From contig NZ_CH672413.1 of the NCBI RefSeq assembly GCF_000152705.1, forward strand, positions 3,999,046 to 4,063,045: a stretch of 64,000 bases of DNA. The letters are read 5' to 3'. The translations under genes and the position numbers were made by a program. How positions within the stretch are numbered: position 1 is the first letter of the stretch; the number at the start of each line of letters is the position of its first letter. This DNA is from Janibacter sp. HTCC2649 (GTDB taxonomy: Bacteria > Actinomycetota > Actinomycetes > Actinomycetales > Dermatophilaceae). Under the pieces are notes generated by a model. That model was given only the letters and a program-made list of their open reading frames with translations, made no database searches and had not been told where the DNA came from. Shown piece after piece: positions 15,689 through 25,231 of this stretch.

Positions 15689-17896
15689 GTGTACGACGAG
15701 TCGACTCCGCTCACCAAGGTTCTGGACAAGCGCGAGGCGAAGAAGTTCAAGGACGCTCGCGGGATCGAGACCGTGGGCGACCTCCTGGCCTACTGGCCCC
15801 GGCGCTACCAGTCGCCCGAGAGCAACCTCGCGGCCGCCCGCATCGGGTCCTACATCGTCGCCGTCGCAGAGGTGAAGACGGCGACCACGCGGTCGATGAA
15901 GAACCGGCGCGGACGCATGCTCCAGGCCGTCATCACCGACGGCTCCAAGGACCTCGAGATCACCTTCTTCTCCTCGCATGGACACGAGGGCAAGCTCGTC
16001 CCCGGCGCACGAGCGCTGTTCGCGGGCAAGGTGTCGGCGTTCAACAACAAACTCCAGCTCGCGCACCCCGGGTATTCACTGCTGAGCGACTTCGACCGCG
16101 GCGACCGGCGCAACCTCATCCCGATCTACAAGGCCGTCGGCAACCTCCACACGTGGACGGTGACCGAGTGCGTCCGGATGGTCCTCGACCTGCTGGACGA
16201 GTCGCCCGAGGCGATTCCCGAGGACGTTCTCGACCGTCGCGATCTCGTGGACCGGATGGCTGCCCTGCGGGGTATCCACACGCCGGACTCGCGAGCCGAG
16301 ATCGACGCGGCGGAAAAGCGCATGTCCTACGAGGAGGCCCTGATCCTCCAGGTCGCCCTTGCGCAGCGTCGGGCGCGTCAGGCCAAGGAGTCGACGCTGG
16401 CGAGAGTGCCCCGCCCCGGTGGGCTGCTCGACGCCTTCGACCAGCGGTTGCCCTTCACCCTCACGGCCGGCCAGGTCGACATCGGCGAGACCCTTGCGAC
16501 GGAGATGGCCCGCGACGTCCCCATGCACCGACTCCTCCAGGGAGAGGTCGGCTCGGGCAAGACCGTCATCGCCGTGCGCGCGATGCTGGCGGCAGTCGAC
16601 GCCGGGGGACAGGCCGCCCTCCTTGCCCCCACCGAGGTCCTCGCGTCGCAGCACCACCGCTCGATCACCACGATGCTCGGCGACCTCGCCGAGGGCGGCA
16701 TGCTCGGCGGCAGCGACATCGGCACCAGGGTCACCCTGCTCACCGGCAGCATGTCGACCCAGTCACGCCGCAAGGCGATGCTCGACATCGCCAGTGGCGA
16801 CGCCGGGATCGTCATCGGGACACATGCCCTCATCCAGGAGCACGTGAGCTTCCAGGATCTTGCCCTCGTCGTCGTCGACGAACAGCACCGCTTCGGCGTC
16901 GAGCAGCGAGATGCGTTGCGGGGCAAGGCTGCTCAGCCCCCACACGTCCTCGTCATGACGGCCACGCCGATCCCGCGCACGGTCGCCATGACCGTCTTCG
17001 GTGACATGGAGACCTCGACCCTGAGTGAGCTGCCGGCGGGGCGAGCGCCCATCACCACCCACGTCGTCCCCGAGGCCAAGCCCGGCTGGCTCCAGCGCAC
17101 CTGGGTGCGCATCGCCGAGGAGGTCGCCCTGGGGCGCCAGGCCTACGTCGTGTGTCCGCGCATCGGCGACGACGACGAGCCGGACGAGGACGCCGAGATC
17201 TTCGCGCCCGACGCTGGCGGCGATCCCGACTCCGATGGTGACGGCGCCGACGAGGGCGCCGAGGGAGACGCTCCGCCACCTCGCCCGCTCGCCTCGGTCC
17301 ACCGTGTCCACGCCGACCTCGTGGCCAACCCGGCGCTCGAGGGGCTCAGCATCGAGATCCTGCACGGCCGCCTGCCCGCCGACGAGAAGGACGCGATCAT
17401 GCGCGACTTCGCGTCGGGCGCCATTGACGTCCTCGTCTCCACGACGGTCATCGAGGTCGGTGTCGACGTCCCCAACGCCAGCGTCATGGTGGTCATGGAT
17501 GCCGATCGCTTCGGTGTCTCGCAGCTGCACCAGCTCCGTGGTCGCGTCGGCCGTGGTGGCCTCCCCGGCCTGTGCCTGCTCGTGCACGGTGGCGACGCCG
17601 ACGCCCCGCACGAACGCCTCGACGCCGTCGCCGGCACGACCGATGGTTTCGAGCTGGCCCGCATCGACCTCCGTCAGCGCCGCGAGGGTGACATCCTCGG
17701 GTCCTCCCAGCACGGCAAGCGCACCCAGCTGCAGTTCCTCCACGTCCTCGAGGACGAGGACCTCATCGAGGCAGCACGCGAGGACGCGTTCGCCGTCGTC
17801 GCCGACGACCCGGACCTGGGGGCACATCCCCGACTCGCCGAGCTGGTCCACGCACGAGTGGACGCCGAGCAAGCGGCATACCTGGAACGAGGCTGA
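15689..17896 (+). CDS. recG: ATP-dependent DNA helicase RecG
   Basis: A 735-residue superfamily 2 helicase that reverses stalled replication forks. The wedge/OB domain occupies about residues 60-180; Walker A is GEVGSGKT ending at Lys291/Thr292, and the DExH-type box is DEQH from Asp397. TATPIPRT, TTVIEVGVDVPNA and QLRGRVGRGG are motifs III-VI. An acidic, Pro-ending insert of about 40 residues lies near residues 490-530, absent from classic RecG. GTG 15689 sits four bases after the upstream stop with GGAG before it. rsmD begins two bases after the stop. Confidence 0.95.
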   Translation: MYDESTPLTKVLDKREAKKFKDARGIETVGDLLAYWPRRYQSPESNLAAARIGSYIVAVAEVKTATTRSMKNRRGRMLQAVITDGSKDLEITFFSSHGHEGKLVPGARALFAGKVSAFNNKLQLAHPGYSLLSDFDRGDRRNLIPIYKAVGNLHTWTVTECVRMVLDLLDESPEAIPEDVLDRRDLVDRMAALRGIHTPDSRAEIDAAEKRMSYEEALILQVALAQRRARQAKESTLARVPRPGGLLDAFDQRLPFTLTAGQVDIGETLATEMARDVPMHRLLQGEVGSGKTVIAVRAMLAAVDAGGQAALLAPTEVLASQHHRSITTMLGDLAEGGMLGGSDIGTRVTLLTGSMSTQSRRKAMLDIASGDAGIVIGTHALIQEHVSFQDLALVVVDEQHRFGVEQRDALRGKAAQPPHVLVMTATPIPRTVAMTVFGDMETSTLSELPAGRAPITTHVVPEAKPGWLQRTWVRIAEEVALGRQAYVVCPRIGDDDEPDEDAEIFAPDAGGDPDSDGDGADEGAEGDAPPPRPLASVHRVHADLVANPALEGLSIEILHGRLPADEKDAIMRDFASGAIDVLVSTTVIEVGVDVPNASVMVVMDADRFGVSQLHQLRGRVGRGGLPGLCLLVHGGDADAPHERLDAVAGTTDGFELARIDLRQRREGDILGSSQHGKRTQLQFLHVLEDEDLIEAAREDAFAVVADDPDLGAHPRLAELVHARVDAEQAAYLERG

Positions 17897-17897
17897 C

Positions 17898-18446
17898 GTG
17901 ACCCGAATCATCGCCGGAACGGCGGGCGGACGTGAGCTGAAAACCCCTCCCGGCAAAGGCACGAGGCCCACGAGCGACCGCGTGCGCGAGGCGCTCTTCT
18001 CCGCCCTCCAGGCGCGTGATGCGCTCTCGGGTGCGCGGGTCATCGACCTGTATGCCGGGTCCGGCGCCCTGGGCCTGGAGTCCGCCAGTCGTGGTGCGGG
18101 GGAGGTGACCCTCGTCGAGTCCGACCGGACCGCTGCGGGCGTCATCCGCGACAACGCCGGGCGACTGGGGCTCAAGGCGACCGTGCTCCCGGTGACGGTG
18201 GCGTCAGCGCTCGCGGGCACGCCGCGCGAGCTCGACCTCGTCTTCCTCGACCCGCCCTACGACCTCAGCGAGGAGGCGCTCGCCGCCGATCTCGAGGCCT
18301 TGGCCACGCGCAGTTGGCTGGCCGACGGCGCCCTCGTCGTCATCGAGCGGTCGAAGCGTTCCGCCGAGCCGACCTGGCCGAAGGGGCTGGAGCCGGAACG
18401 CCTCAAGAAGTACGGCGAGACCGTCATCTGGTACGCCACGCACTGA
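17898..18446 (+). CDS. rsmD: 16S rRNA (guanine966-N2)-methyltransferase
   Basis: A 182-residue SAM-dependent methyltransferase modifying G966 of 16S rRNA. RIIAGTAGGRELKTPP and RPTSDRVREALF are family blocks; the SAM loop is VIDLYAGSGALGLE; the catalytic motif is FLDPPYD, the DPPY of N2-guanine or N6-adenine methylases. The GTG follows the recG stop by one base. recG-rsmD-coaD order is common in actinobacteria. Confidence 0.93.
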   Translation: MTRIIAGTAGGRELKTPPGKGTRPTSDRVREALFSALQARDALSGARVIDLYAGSGALGLESASRGAGEVTLVESDRTAAGVIRDNAGRLGLKATVLPVTVASALAGTPRELDLVFLDPPYDLSEEALAADLEALATRSWLADGALVVIERSKRSAEPTWPKGLEPERLKKYGETVIWYATH

Positions 18447-18493
18447 CCCAGCACGCCGCTCCCACAGGGAGCCTGACCTGCAAGGATGGGGTC

Positions 18494-19126
18494 ATGAGCG
18501 ACTTTGAGATTCCCCGTCCGACCAGTGGTGACGTCCTCGAGCTCATCCTCGACGACCACCGACTCTTCGAAGACCTCCTCCGGGCGGCACGGCGCAACGA
18601 CGTCGACCGTGAGGCCGCGCGCTCGGCCCTGACCGAGCTGCTCGTCGCCCACGCGGAGGCCGAGGAGGAGAAGGTCTACCCGACCCTGCGCAAGAAGCGC
18701 GCGATCGGGGCGCACGAGGAGGAGCACGGCGAGGAGGAGCACGCCGAGATCACCGAGGCGATCGTCGGCTTCCTCGAGGCCAAGGGCACCGACACGGAGA
18801 AGTACGACGCCGCCCTCGAGGACCTGGCGACCGTGGTCAACCACCACACCAACGAGGAGGAGCAGACGATCATCAACCCGGCTCGCGAGGACGTGGCCGT
18901 CACGGTTCGTGAGGAGCTCGGCGTCGCCTGGGCGACGCGCCGCAACGAGCTGCTCGAGCAGGGATGCGCCAGCCTCGACCAGGTGAAGGCCCTGCTTCAC
19001 CGCGCCGAGAAGGAGGGCGTCATCGCGACCCCAGCGGCCCGTGACCAGGCCGAGGAGATCGAGGAGCAGGCCAAGGAAGAGGCCAAGAAGGTCGAAGAGG
19101 CCGCCAAGGAGAAGGCCAAGGACTGA
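18494..19126 (+). CDS. Hemerythrin-like HHE-domain protein
   Basis: A 210-residue protein. The first 150 residues hold the four-helix hemerythrin pattern with histidines in DDHRLFEDLL, HAEAEEEKVYP, EEHGEEEHAEI and NHHTNEEEQ, suited to a non-haem di-iron site for oxygen, NO or redox sensing or storage. The last 40 residues are a highly charged Lys/Glu/Ala helix (coiled coil). AAGGA precedes the ATG. The gene is inserted between rsmD and coaD, which are usually adjacent. Its cellular role is not clear. Confidence 0.85.
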   Translation: MSDFEIPRPTSGDVLELILDDHRLFEDLLRAARRNDVDREAARSALTELLVAHAEAEEEKVYPTLRKKRAIGAHEEEHGEEEHAEITEAIVGFLEAKGTDTEKYDAALEDLATVVNHHTNEEEQTIINPAREDVAVTVREELGVAWATRRNELLEQGCASLDQVKALLHRAEKEGVIATPAARDQAEEIEEQAKEEAKKVEEAAKEKAKD

Positions 19127-19160
19127 GGTTGGGCCCGCCGCGGAACGTAGGGTTGCGCAG

Positions 19161-19664
19161 GTGAGCGACCAGCAGATCAGGCGAGCGGTGTGCCCCGGGT
19201 CCTACGATCCGGTCACCCTCGGACACATCGACGTCCTCGTGCGCGCGGCCGCGCTCTACGACGAGGTCGTCGCCGCGGTGCTGCACAACCCGGCCAAGAG
19301 CGGCACGTTCTCCGTGGAGGAGCGCATCGGCTTCATCGAGCGCGCCCTTCCTTCAGTGGTCGCCGACCGCGTGCGGGTCGAGGCGTTCGCGGGTCGCCTT
19401 CTTGTCGACGTATGCCGTGACGTGGGTGCCGATGTCGTCGTCAAGGGCCTGCGTGGCGGCACCGACTTCGCCTACGAGCTGCCCATGGCGCTCATGAACC
19501 GCCACCTCACCGGCGTCGAGACCGTCTTCCTGCCCGGCGCCCCGCAGTTCGAGCACGTGTCGAGCTCGCTGGTCAAGGAGGTCGCGAAGTTCGGTGGCGA
19601 CGTCTCCGGACTCGTCCCGGACGAGGTTCTCGCCGCTCTGAAGGAGCGCCTGGCGCAGGAATGA
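19161..19664 (+). CDS. coaD: Phosphopantetheine adenylyltransferase
   Basis: A 167-residue nucleotidyltransferase for the fourth step of coenzyme A synthesis. CPGSYDPVTLGHIDV contains the T/HXGH motif (TLGH); VVKGLRGGTDFAYELPMALMN is the family core (given in two parts: VVKGLRGG and FAYELPMALMN); SSSLVKEVAKFG is the C-terminal ATP-binding block. TAGGGT at 19148-19153 lies seven bases before GTG 19161, a leaderless pattern. A near-perfect 17-bp hairpin follows. Confidence 0.96.
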   Translation: MSDQQIRRAVCPGSYDPVTLGHIDVLVRAAALYDEVVAAVLHNPAKSGTFSVEERIGFIERALPSVVADRVRVEAFAGRLLVDVCRDVGADVVVKGLRGGTDFAYELPMALMNRHLTGVETVFLPGAPQFEHVSSSLVKEVAKFGGDVSGLVPDEVLAALKERLAQE

Positions 19665-19675
19665 CTCCCGTCTTC

Positions 19676-19724
19676 GTGCCCCGTACGGACACGGCGAGCA
19701 GCAAGGCGTGTCCGCACGGGGCAC
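19676..19724 (+). terminator. Terminator after coaD
   Basis: Arms GTGCCCCGTACGGACAC (19676-19692) and GTGTCCGCACGGGGCAC (19708-19724) pair over 17 positions with one mismatch, separated by 15 bases. Confidence 0.75.
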
Positions 19725-19778
19725 AGAGACGGAAGGTGCGCACGCGGCATACGCTCGGCTCGGAAAGGGTGCATTTGG

Positions 19779-19796
19779 GGAGGTGGCACCACCTCC
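19779..19796. promoter_or_regulatory. Perfect palindrome upstream of the yceD-rpmF-rnc-mutM operon
   Basis: GGAGGTGG (19779-19786), CA, CCACCTCC (19789-19796). It lies about 30 bases before the first possible start codon of the operon, within the expected promoter area, and could be an operator or a 5' hairpin. No matching regulator is known to me. Confidence 0.35.
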
Positions 19797-19862
19797 GGTA
19801 CCTTTGATCTTCGGTCTGCGTCAGCCGTGACGAAGACCGAACCACCCGACCAAGGCAAGGCA

Positions 19863-20444
19863 ATGACTCGTCTCGATCCTCGGTCTCCTCTGGTGCTCGA
19901 CACCAAGGAGGTCGGCCGGCGACCCGGCTCGATGGCGGAGCTCTCTCGCGAGGTCGGGGCACCAGCTGAGTTCGGCACGGCGGTGCTGCGCGTTGTTGAG
20001 GGGGAACCCTTGGCGGTCAACGTGCGGCTCGAGTCCGTTGTCGAAGGAGTGCTGGTCACTGGTTCGGTGCGAGGAACGGCGACCGGCGCCTGCGTGCGGT
20101 GCCTGGATCCCATCAGCCACAATGTGGCCGGGAACTTCCAGGAATTGTTCGCCTACGCCGATCGCAACGCTCACCACCAAGAGGTGGGCGACGAAGAAGC
20201 AGCCGAGGAGTACCTCGTCGAGGACGGTCTGATCGACCTCGAAGCGGTGCTCCGGGACTCGGTGGTGCCTGCACTGCCGTTCCAGCCCGTGTGTCGCCCG
20301 GATTGCCCGGGGTTGTGTTCCGAATGTGGGATGCACCTCGCGGAGGATCCGGACCACGCACATGACGTGATCGACCCCAGGTGGGCGGCTCTCACGGACC
20401 TTGCGTCCGAGTCGTCCACGACACAGACTTCAGATAGGACCTGA
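19863..20444 (+). CDS. YceD/DUF177-family protein
   Basis: A protein of 193 residues from ATG 19863, or 205 from GTG 19827, which is in frame. It shows the YceD pattern: a beta-rich N-terminal half, CVRCLDPI in the middle, and a C-terminal CxxxCPGLCSECG-type cysteine cluster. The family is encoded just upstream of rpmF in most bacteria and is linked to 23S rRNA accumulation. The gene ends one base before rpmF. The AAGG-containing stretch before ATG 19863 slightly favours that start. Confidence 0.85.
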   Translation: MTRLDPRSPLVLDTKEVGRRPGSMAELSREVGAPAEFGTAVLRVVEGEPLAVNVRLESVVEGVLVTGSVRGTATGACVRCLDPISHNVAGNFQELFAYADRNAHHQEVGDEEAAEEYLVEDGLIDLEAVLRDSVVPALPFQPVCRPDCPGLCSECGMHLAEDPDHAHDVIDPRWAALTDLASESSTTQTSDRT

Positions 20445-20445
20445 C

Positions 20446-20640
20446 GTGGCTGTTCCGAAGCGGAAGACTTCGCGTTCCAACACGCGCCACCGCCGTGCCA
20501 ACTGGAAGGCCACGCCGGTCACCCTGACCTCGTGCCCCCAGTGCAAGGCCCCGACGCAGCCGCACGTTGCGTGCCCGTCGTGCGGGACGTACAACGGCCG
20601 CCACTACGGCGTTGCCGAGCGCACCGAGCACCAGAGCTGA
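20446..20640 (+). CDS. rpmF: Large-subunit ribosomal protein L32
   Basis: A 64-residue basic protein beginning [17 protein letters not shown], the L32 signature, with two zinc-binding pairs CPQC and CPSC, so it is of the zinc-ribbon type. The GTG start lies one base after the yceD stop. The yceD-rpmF-rnc-mutM order is a conserved actinobacterial operon that joins ribosome assembly, rRNA processing and DNA repair. Confidence 0.97.
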   Translation: MAVPKRKTSRSNTRHRRANWKATPVTLTSCPQCKAPTQPHVACPSCGTYNGRHYGVAERTEHQS

Positions 20641-20651
20641 TCCCACTCCTC

Positions 20652-21425
20652 ATGGGGAGGGGCTCGCACGGCCCGGTGGCCAAGACGCCACAGCGCCCCG
20701 TCGTTGAGCTTCACCAACACCTCAAAGAGGTGACCGGTGAAGACATCGACGTGGCGCTGCTTGGTCGTGCCCTGACGCACCGCTCGTATGCGTACGAAGC
20801 CGGTGGCATTCCTCACAACGAGCGTCTGGAGTTCCTGGGCGACTCGGTCCTGGGGCTCGTCGTTACCGACTCGCTCTATGTGACCCACCCCGACCTCACG
20901 GAAGGGCAGCTCGCGAAGCTGCGCGCCGCCGTGGTCAACATGCGTGCCCTCGCGGCCGTCGGTCGCACCCTCGGTCTGGGGGACTACCTCCACCTCGGTC
21001 GCGGTGAGGAGTCGACGGGTGGGCGCGACAAGGACTCGATCCTGGCCGACACGGTCGAGGCCGTCATCGGCGCGACCTATTGCAGCGCCGGCCTCGTCGC
21101 GGCCGGTGACCTCGTGCACCACCTCCTCGACCCGCTGATGGCGTCGTCGGCCACCCTCGGCGCGGGTCTGGACTGGAAGACGAGCCTGCAGGAGATCTGC
21201 GCCCTGCATTCAGCGGGCCCGGTCGAGTACGTCCTCGAGGAGGACGGCCCCGAGCACTCCAAGACGTTCAGCGCCCGCGTCCTCGTCGGTGGCGTGGAGC
21301 ATGGCTCCGGCGTCGGCCGCACCAAGAAGGACGCCGAGCAGCAGGCCGCCGCCCAGGCCTGGCAGACCCTGCGCGAACGTCACGGCGATGGCCTGTCGAC
21401 CGCGCCCCTGCCCGACCTGTCCTGA
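20652..21425 (+). CDS. rnc: Ribonuclease III
   Basis: A 257-residue double-strand-specific endoribonuclease that processes rRNA precursors. The catalytic motif is [13 protein letters not shown]; the second acidic pair lies in [10 protein letters not shown] double-stranded-RNA-binding domain occupies the last 75 residues ([16 protein letters not shown] and [12 protein letters not shown]). The start is uncertain: ATG 20652 has no clear ribosome site and GTG 20676 is an alternative that would remove eight residues. The gap to mutM is 11 bases. Confidence 0.95.
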   Translation: MGRGSHGPVAKTPQRPVVELHQHLKEVTGEDIDVALLGRALTHRSYAYEAGGIPHNERLEFLGDSVLGLVVTDSLYVTHPDLTEGQLAKLRAAVVNMRALAAVGRTLGLGDYLHLGRGEESTGGRDKDSILADTVEAVIGATYCSAGLVAAGDLVHHLLDPLMASSATLGAGLDWKTSLQEICALHSAGPVEYVLEEDGPEHSKTFSARVLVGGVEHGSGVGRTKKDAEQQAAAQAWQTLRERHGDGLSTAPLPDLS

Positions 21426-21436
21426 GCGACTGAAGC

Positions 21437-22309
21437 GTGCCAGAGCTGCCCGAGGTCGAGGTCGTCCGTCGCGGACTCGCCGACCACGTCGTCGGCCGCC
21501 GCATTGCCACGGCCGCCTTCACGGGTGCGCGAGTGGCCCGGCGCCACGTCCCGGGACCGATCGACCTTGCTGAGCGGATCGTCGGGCTCGACATCACGCA
21601 GGCGCGCCGCCGCGGCAAGTACCTCTGGCTCGTCCTTGGCCACGACGGAGAGCCGGTCCACGGCCTCATTGCACACCTCGGGATGAGCGGGCAACTGCTC
21701 GTCGAGGCGGCTGACGCCCCGGACGAGAAGCACCTGCACGCGCGCTTCACCTTCGCCGACGGCGATCCCGAACTGCGGTTCGTCGACCAACGGACCTTTG
21801 GTGGTTTCGCCCTCGACGATCTGGCCGACGACGGCGTGCCGCACCAGATCCGACACATCGCGCCAGACCCCTTCGAGTTGGCCTATGACCAAGTGGCTGT
21901 CGTGCGTCGGATCAAGGCCAGCGACAGTGCGATCAAGCGGATGATCCTTCACCAGGGCGTCGTCTCGGGCATCGGGAACATCTACGCCGACGAGGCCCTG
22001 TGGCGGGCGAAGGTCCACGGTGAGCGGCCCTCGAGCAGTCTCACGAAGCCGGTGATCGCACGCGTCCTCGACCACGCCCGCGAGGTCATGGCAGCCGCGC
22101 TCATCGAGGGTGGGACGAGCTTCGACGCGCTCTATGTCAACGTCAACGGGGCCTCGGGCTACTTTGACCGTTCCCTGCACGCCTACGGCCAGGAGGGTGA
22201 GCCGTGTGCGCGGTGCGGAACCCCGATCCGTCGCGAGCACTTCATGAACCGGTCGTCGTTCTCGTGCCCGACCTGCCAACCCCGTCCGCGGGGAGCCCGC
22301 CACAGCTGA
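21437..22309 (+). CDS. mutM: Formamidopyrimidine-DNA glycosylase
   Basis: A 290-residue base-excision enzyme removing 8-oxoguanine and other oxidised purines. Pro1 (after Met removal) and Glu2 of [13 protein letters not shown] are the catalytic residues; HLGMSGQLL and [12 protein letters not shown] are family blocks; the C-terminal zinc finger has CARC and CPTC. GTG is the start codon. It is the last gene of the yceD operon. Confidence 0.96.
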   Translation: MPELPEVEVVRRGLADHVVGRRIATAAFTGARVARRHVPGPIDLAERIVGLDITQARRRGKYLWLVLGHDGEPVHGLIAHLGMSGQLLVEAADAPDEKHLHARFTFADGDPELRFVDQRTFGGFALDDLADDGVPHQIRHIAPDPFELAYDQVAVVRRIKASDSAIKRMILHQGVVSGIGNIYADEALWRAKVHGERPSSSLTKPVIARVLDHAREVMAAALIEGGTSFDALYVNVNGASGYFDRSLHAYGQEGEPCARCGTPIRREHFMNRSSFSCPTCQPRPRGARHS

Positions 22310-22450
22310 TCAGGCCCGAGCTGGCGAGAAGTCGCCAATGGTGGGTCTGCCTCACGTCGCGGCGCGTACCCTGTTCTGCGGGGGTTGCAATCGCGGTCGT
22401 GCCCTCGGGTCGGCAAGGCCCAGCAGAGCCACACCGGGGGAGATCACTTG

Positions 22451-23170
22451 ATGAAGAAGTCCATGCTTGCTGGCCTCGTGGCTCTCGGGGGAGTCGCTGC
22501 GGCGCTCGCGCCGGCGGAGATGGCCTCGGCCACCACCATCACGCCTGGCTCGCACTACCGGATGTACACCGGAGCGGGTTCCGGCAGCCTGGGGGACTGG
22601 AAGCTCCTGGGGCGCACCACGTCCACCGATGCGTCCTTCAAGGCCGCCAAGGCGGGGGTGTGGGTCTACGGCGACTCGATCACCCGGGCCGACTACGCCG
22701 ACCTCGCGGCGAGCCTCACTGCGAAGGGTGTTCCTTCGGCCGTGGACGCGCAGGGCGGCCTGCCCACGTTGCCGGCCGTGGATCGACTCGCGGCCCGGGT
22801 CGCACGGCAGGGCTCCCCGAGAATCCTTCTCATGGCGACTGGTTCCAACGACATCTTCCGACCCACCTTCGTCGGCTCTGCGGCGACGAAGGTGCGGGCG
22901 CTGGTTGGACCCGGCACCAAGATCGTGTGGGTCAACACCTACGTCAAGCGCACCCGCGTCCCGGCCACGATGCAGACCTACGACCTACGCAACTCGATGT
23001 CGGTCAACACTGCGGTCACCACGGCACGCGTCAACGTGGTCGTGGACTGGTCGGGGTTCCTCCGGGCGAAGGCGTCCCGGCCAGGCGCGTACCTGTCGGA
23101 CGGTGTGCACACCACACCGCTGGGGCGGGACGCCCGCAACGCCTTGATCCTGGCCAAGATCGCACCCTGA
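22451..23170 (+). CDS. Secreted SGNH-hydrolase-like protein
   Basis: A 239-residue exported protein. A signal peptide (KKSMLAGLVALGGVAAALAP) precedes the ASA cleavage region. The mature domain shows SGNH motifs: VYGDSITRAD (nucleophile Ser), GSNDIF (Asn), and SDGVHTTPLG (Asp and His), so esterase, deacetylase or acetyltransferase chemistry is plausible outside the cell. GGGGGAG precedes the ATG. It converges with an acyltransferase that carries its own C-terminal SGNH domain, hinting at a shared envelope substrate. The substrate is unknown. Confidence 0.75.
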   Translation: MKKSMLAGLVALGGVAAALAPAEMASATTITPGSHYRMYTGAGSGSLGDWKLLGRTTSTDASFKAAKAGVWVYGDSITRADYADLAASLTAKGVPSAVDAQGGLPTLPAVDRLAARVARQGSPRILLMATGSNDIFRPTFVGSAATKVRALVGPGTKIVWVNTYVKRTRVPATMQTYDLRNSMSVNTAVTTARVNVVVDWSGFLRAKASRPGAYLSDGVHTTPLGRDARNALILAKIAP

Positions 23171-23204
23171 CCTCAGCCCCCGCAGCGGGATCCGACCCGG
23201 GCCG

Positions 23205-25157
23205 TCAGGGGATCGGGAGCTCCTTGAGCGTGACGGCCTTGCCGGTATGCCGTGTGCTCAGGTCCGCGAACGCCTGGCGGATGGTCTTGGCGTAGAGGTG
23301 GGCACCGATGAGGGAGGGGTGGATCCCGTCGGACTGGAGTTGGCCCGTCGTGCCGTTGAGGGCGGAGTCCCAGTCGGCCACGGCGACGTTGTCGCGACCA
23401 GCAGCGAGCTCCTTGAGGGCGGCGTTGTCCGCGGCGATCCGGCTGATCCGGCCGTGGAGGGTCACGAGGACGACCATGCGATCGGGACCGAGCGCATCGA
23501 GCGTCTGCCGCGCCCGGTCGAGGTCCGTGCCGGCGTTGGTGCCGAGGGCCAGGACGACGGCGCGACGGTTGGCGTTGCCGCGGGCACTGATGACCTTGAG
23601 GCCCTCGGCCCACTGACGGTTGGAGCGGGCGTCCATGCGGATGCCGGGGAAGTAGTAGCGCAGGGCGTGCACGCTGCCCACCATCATCGAGTCGCCGTAT
23701 CCGTCGATCTCGTTGCCGGTCGGCATCGCCCACGATTGCGCGATGGGAGCGGCGGGCTTGGCGGCCGGGGTGGACTTCGACCCGGACGACGGGGATGCTG
23801 ACGAGTTGGGCTTCGACGTGGGCACCGGCGCGGAGACCGTTGCGGCAGAGGCGTTTGCATCGAGAAGCTTCTCGACGCTGGTCCGGGTGGGGGCAGTCAC
23901 GAGGACCACGGTCAGCACAATGGCGAGGACGGCCACCCCGGCCCAGACCGCCCGAGCGGTGCGGGTGCCGGCGTAGCGGATCGAGTGGAGAAGGTGAGCC
24001 GCGGACCCGCGGAAGCCGCGGCTCCGGACCGGAGTCTCGATGAAGCGATAGGACAGGTCGGCAATGGCAGCCGTGACGACCACGCACCACAGGCGCGACC
24101 AGAGGTAGTCGTCGGCGCCGCGAGAGGCCCACGGCAGGTCGGCCTCGACGATGAGGATCACGGGCCAGTGCCAGAGGTAGAGACCGTAGGACCGCTCGCC
24201 GATCCACCGCAGGACCGGCTGGTCGAGGGCAGAACGAAGGGGAGTGGGGCGCTCCACGACGCCGAGAACGAGAACGGTCGTGGCGAGCGAGGCCGCCAGG
24301 ATGCCTCCGCGGAACGTCAGCGGCGTGGACTCGTCGAGCAGGGCCACCAGCGCGACGAGCACCAGGCCGGCGACCGCGACGGCGGGGACGCGAACCCGTT
24401 GCCAGGTGGCCGTCGAGGTCCAGGCACGGTGAGGTGCCGCCCAGGCGAAGGCGAGGGCCGCGCCGAGCATGAGACCCATGAGGTGGGTGTCCGTGCCGTA
24501 GTAGACGCGGGTCGCGCCCATCGCCGGGTCGTAACTGCTCGCCATGAGGACGGCGGATCCCAGCGCGAGCGCGACCGCGACGCCGGCGCGCGCCCGTGAC
24601 GACGGCGCAAGCCGGAGCAGGACGAGGGCGACGACCGGCCAGACGAGGTAGAACTGCTCCTCGACCGCGAGCGACCAGAGGTTCATCAGCAGTTGCGGCG
24701 CGGTGCTGTGGAAGTAGTCGGAGCCGGCGCCGATCTCGAGCCAGTTGCTCGTGAAGGTCAGTGCACCGACGGCCTGGCGCCTGATGCCCACGAGCAGATC
24801 GGTCTCGACGAGCCGCGCCAGGAGGATCGTGCTCGGGACAAGGACGAGCAGGGCAGGCAGGAGGCGCCGGGCCCGACGCGTCCAGAATCCGCGCAGATCG
24901 ACGCGTCCGTTGCGCTCGTGCTCGCGCACGAGGAGGGTCGTGATGAGGAAGCCGGAGATGACGAAGAAGACGTCGACGCCGAGGAACCCACCGGGCACCC
25001 AGCGCGGATCGAGGTGGAAGGCGAGAACGGCGAGGATCGCGATGGCGCGCAAACCATCGAGCCCGGGCAGGCGACCTGCCGGGCGCGACTCTGCGCTGCG
25101 GGAGGGAGTCGACGCGCTCGTCGCCCCGGGTCCCGCCTGCGAGCTCTCCACGCTCAT
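23205..25157 (-). CDS. Membrane acyltransferase 3 with C-terminal SGNH domain (OatA/OafA-like)
   Basis: A 650-residue integral membrane protein. Residues 30-400 are an acyltransferase-3 domain with about ten membrane segments, starting LPGLDGLRAIAILAVL with FHL, and containing WSLAVEEQFYLVWP. After a Ser/Pro/Ala-rich linker (about 440-470) comes an extracytoplasmic SGNH domain with GYGDSMMVGS and SDGIHPS. This fusion is the architecture of O-acetyltransferases for peptidoglycan or surface polysaccharides. TAGCCT lies six bases before ATG 25157 (leaderless pattern). The acceptor polymer cannot be told. Confidence 0.87.
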   Translation of the reverse strand: MSVESSQAGPGATSASTPSRSAESRPAGRLPGLDGLRAIAILAVLAFHLDPRWVPGGFLGVDVFFVISGFLITTLLVREHERNGRVDLRGFWTRRARRLLPALLVLVPSTILLARLVETDLLVGIRRQAVGALTFTSNWLEIGAGSDYFHSTAPQLLMNLWSLAVEEQFYLVWPVVALVLLRLAPSSRARAGVAVALALGSAVLMASSYDPAMGATRVYYGTDTHLMGLMLGAALAFAWAAPHRAWTSTATWQRVRVPAVAVAGLVLVALVALLDESTPLTFRGGILAASLATTVLVLGVVERPTPLRSALDQPVLRWIGERSYGLYLWHWPVILIVEADLPWASRGADDYLWSRLWCVVVTAAIADLSYRFIETPVRSRGFRGSAAHLLHSIRYAGTRTARAVWAGVAVLAIVLTVVLVTAPTRTSVEKLLDANASAATVSAPVPTSKPNSSASPSSGSKSTPAAKPAAPIAQSWAMPTGNEIDGYGDSMMVGSVHALRYYFPGIRMDARSNRQWAEGLKVISARGNANRRAVVLALGTNAGTDLDRARQTLDALGPDRMVVLVTLHGRISRIAADNAALKELAAGRDNVAVADWDSALNGTTGQLQSDGIHPSLIGAHLYAKTIRQAFADLSTRHTGKAVTLKELPIP

Positions 25158-25231
25158 GTCCTCAGGCTATGGACGGGCACTGACAGGGTCAGGGAGGCGC
25201 GCTGGGGAGTGACGGACCTAGCATCTCGCCC

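Noticed and set aside
13894-15750. 618-codon open frame antisense to the DhaL-domain gene
   Set aside because: Shadow frame caused by high GC at the third codon position; no family pattern, and the + strand protein is well conserved.
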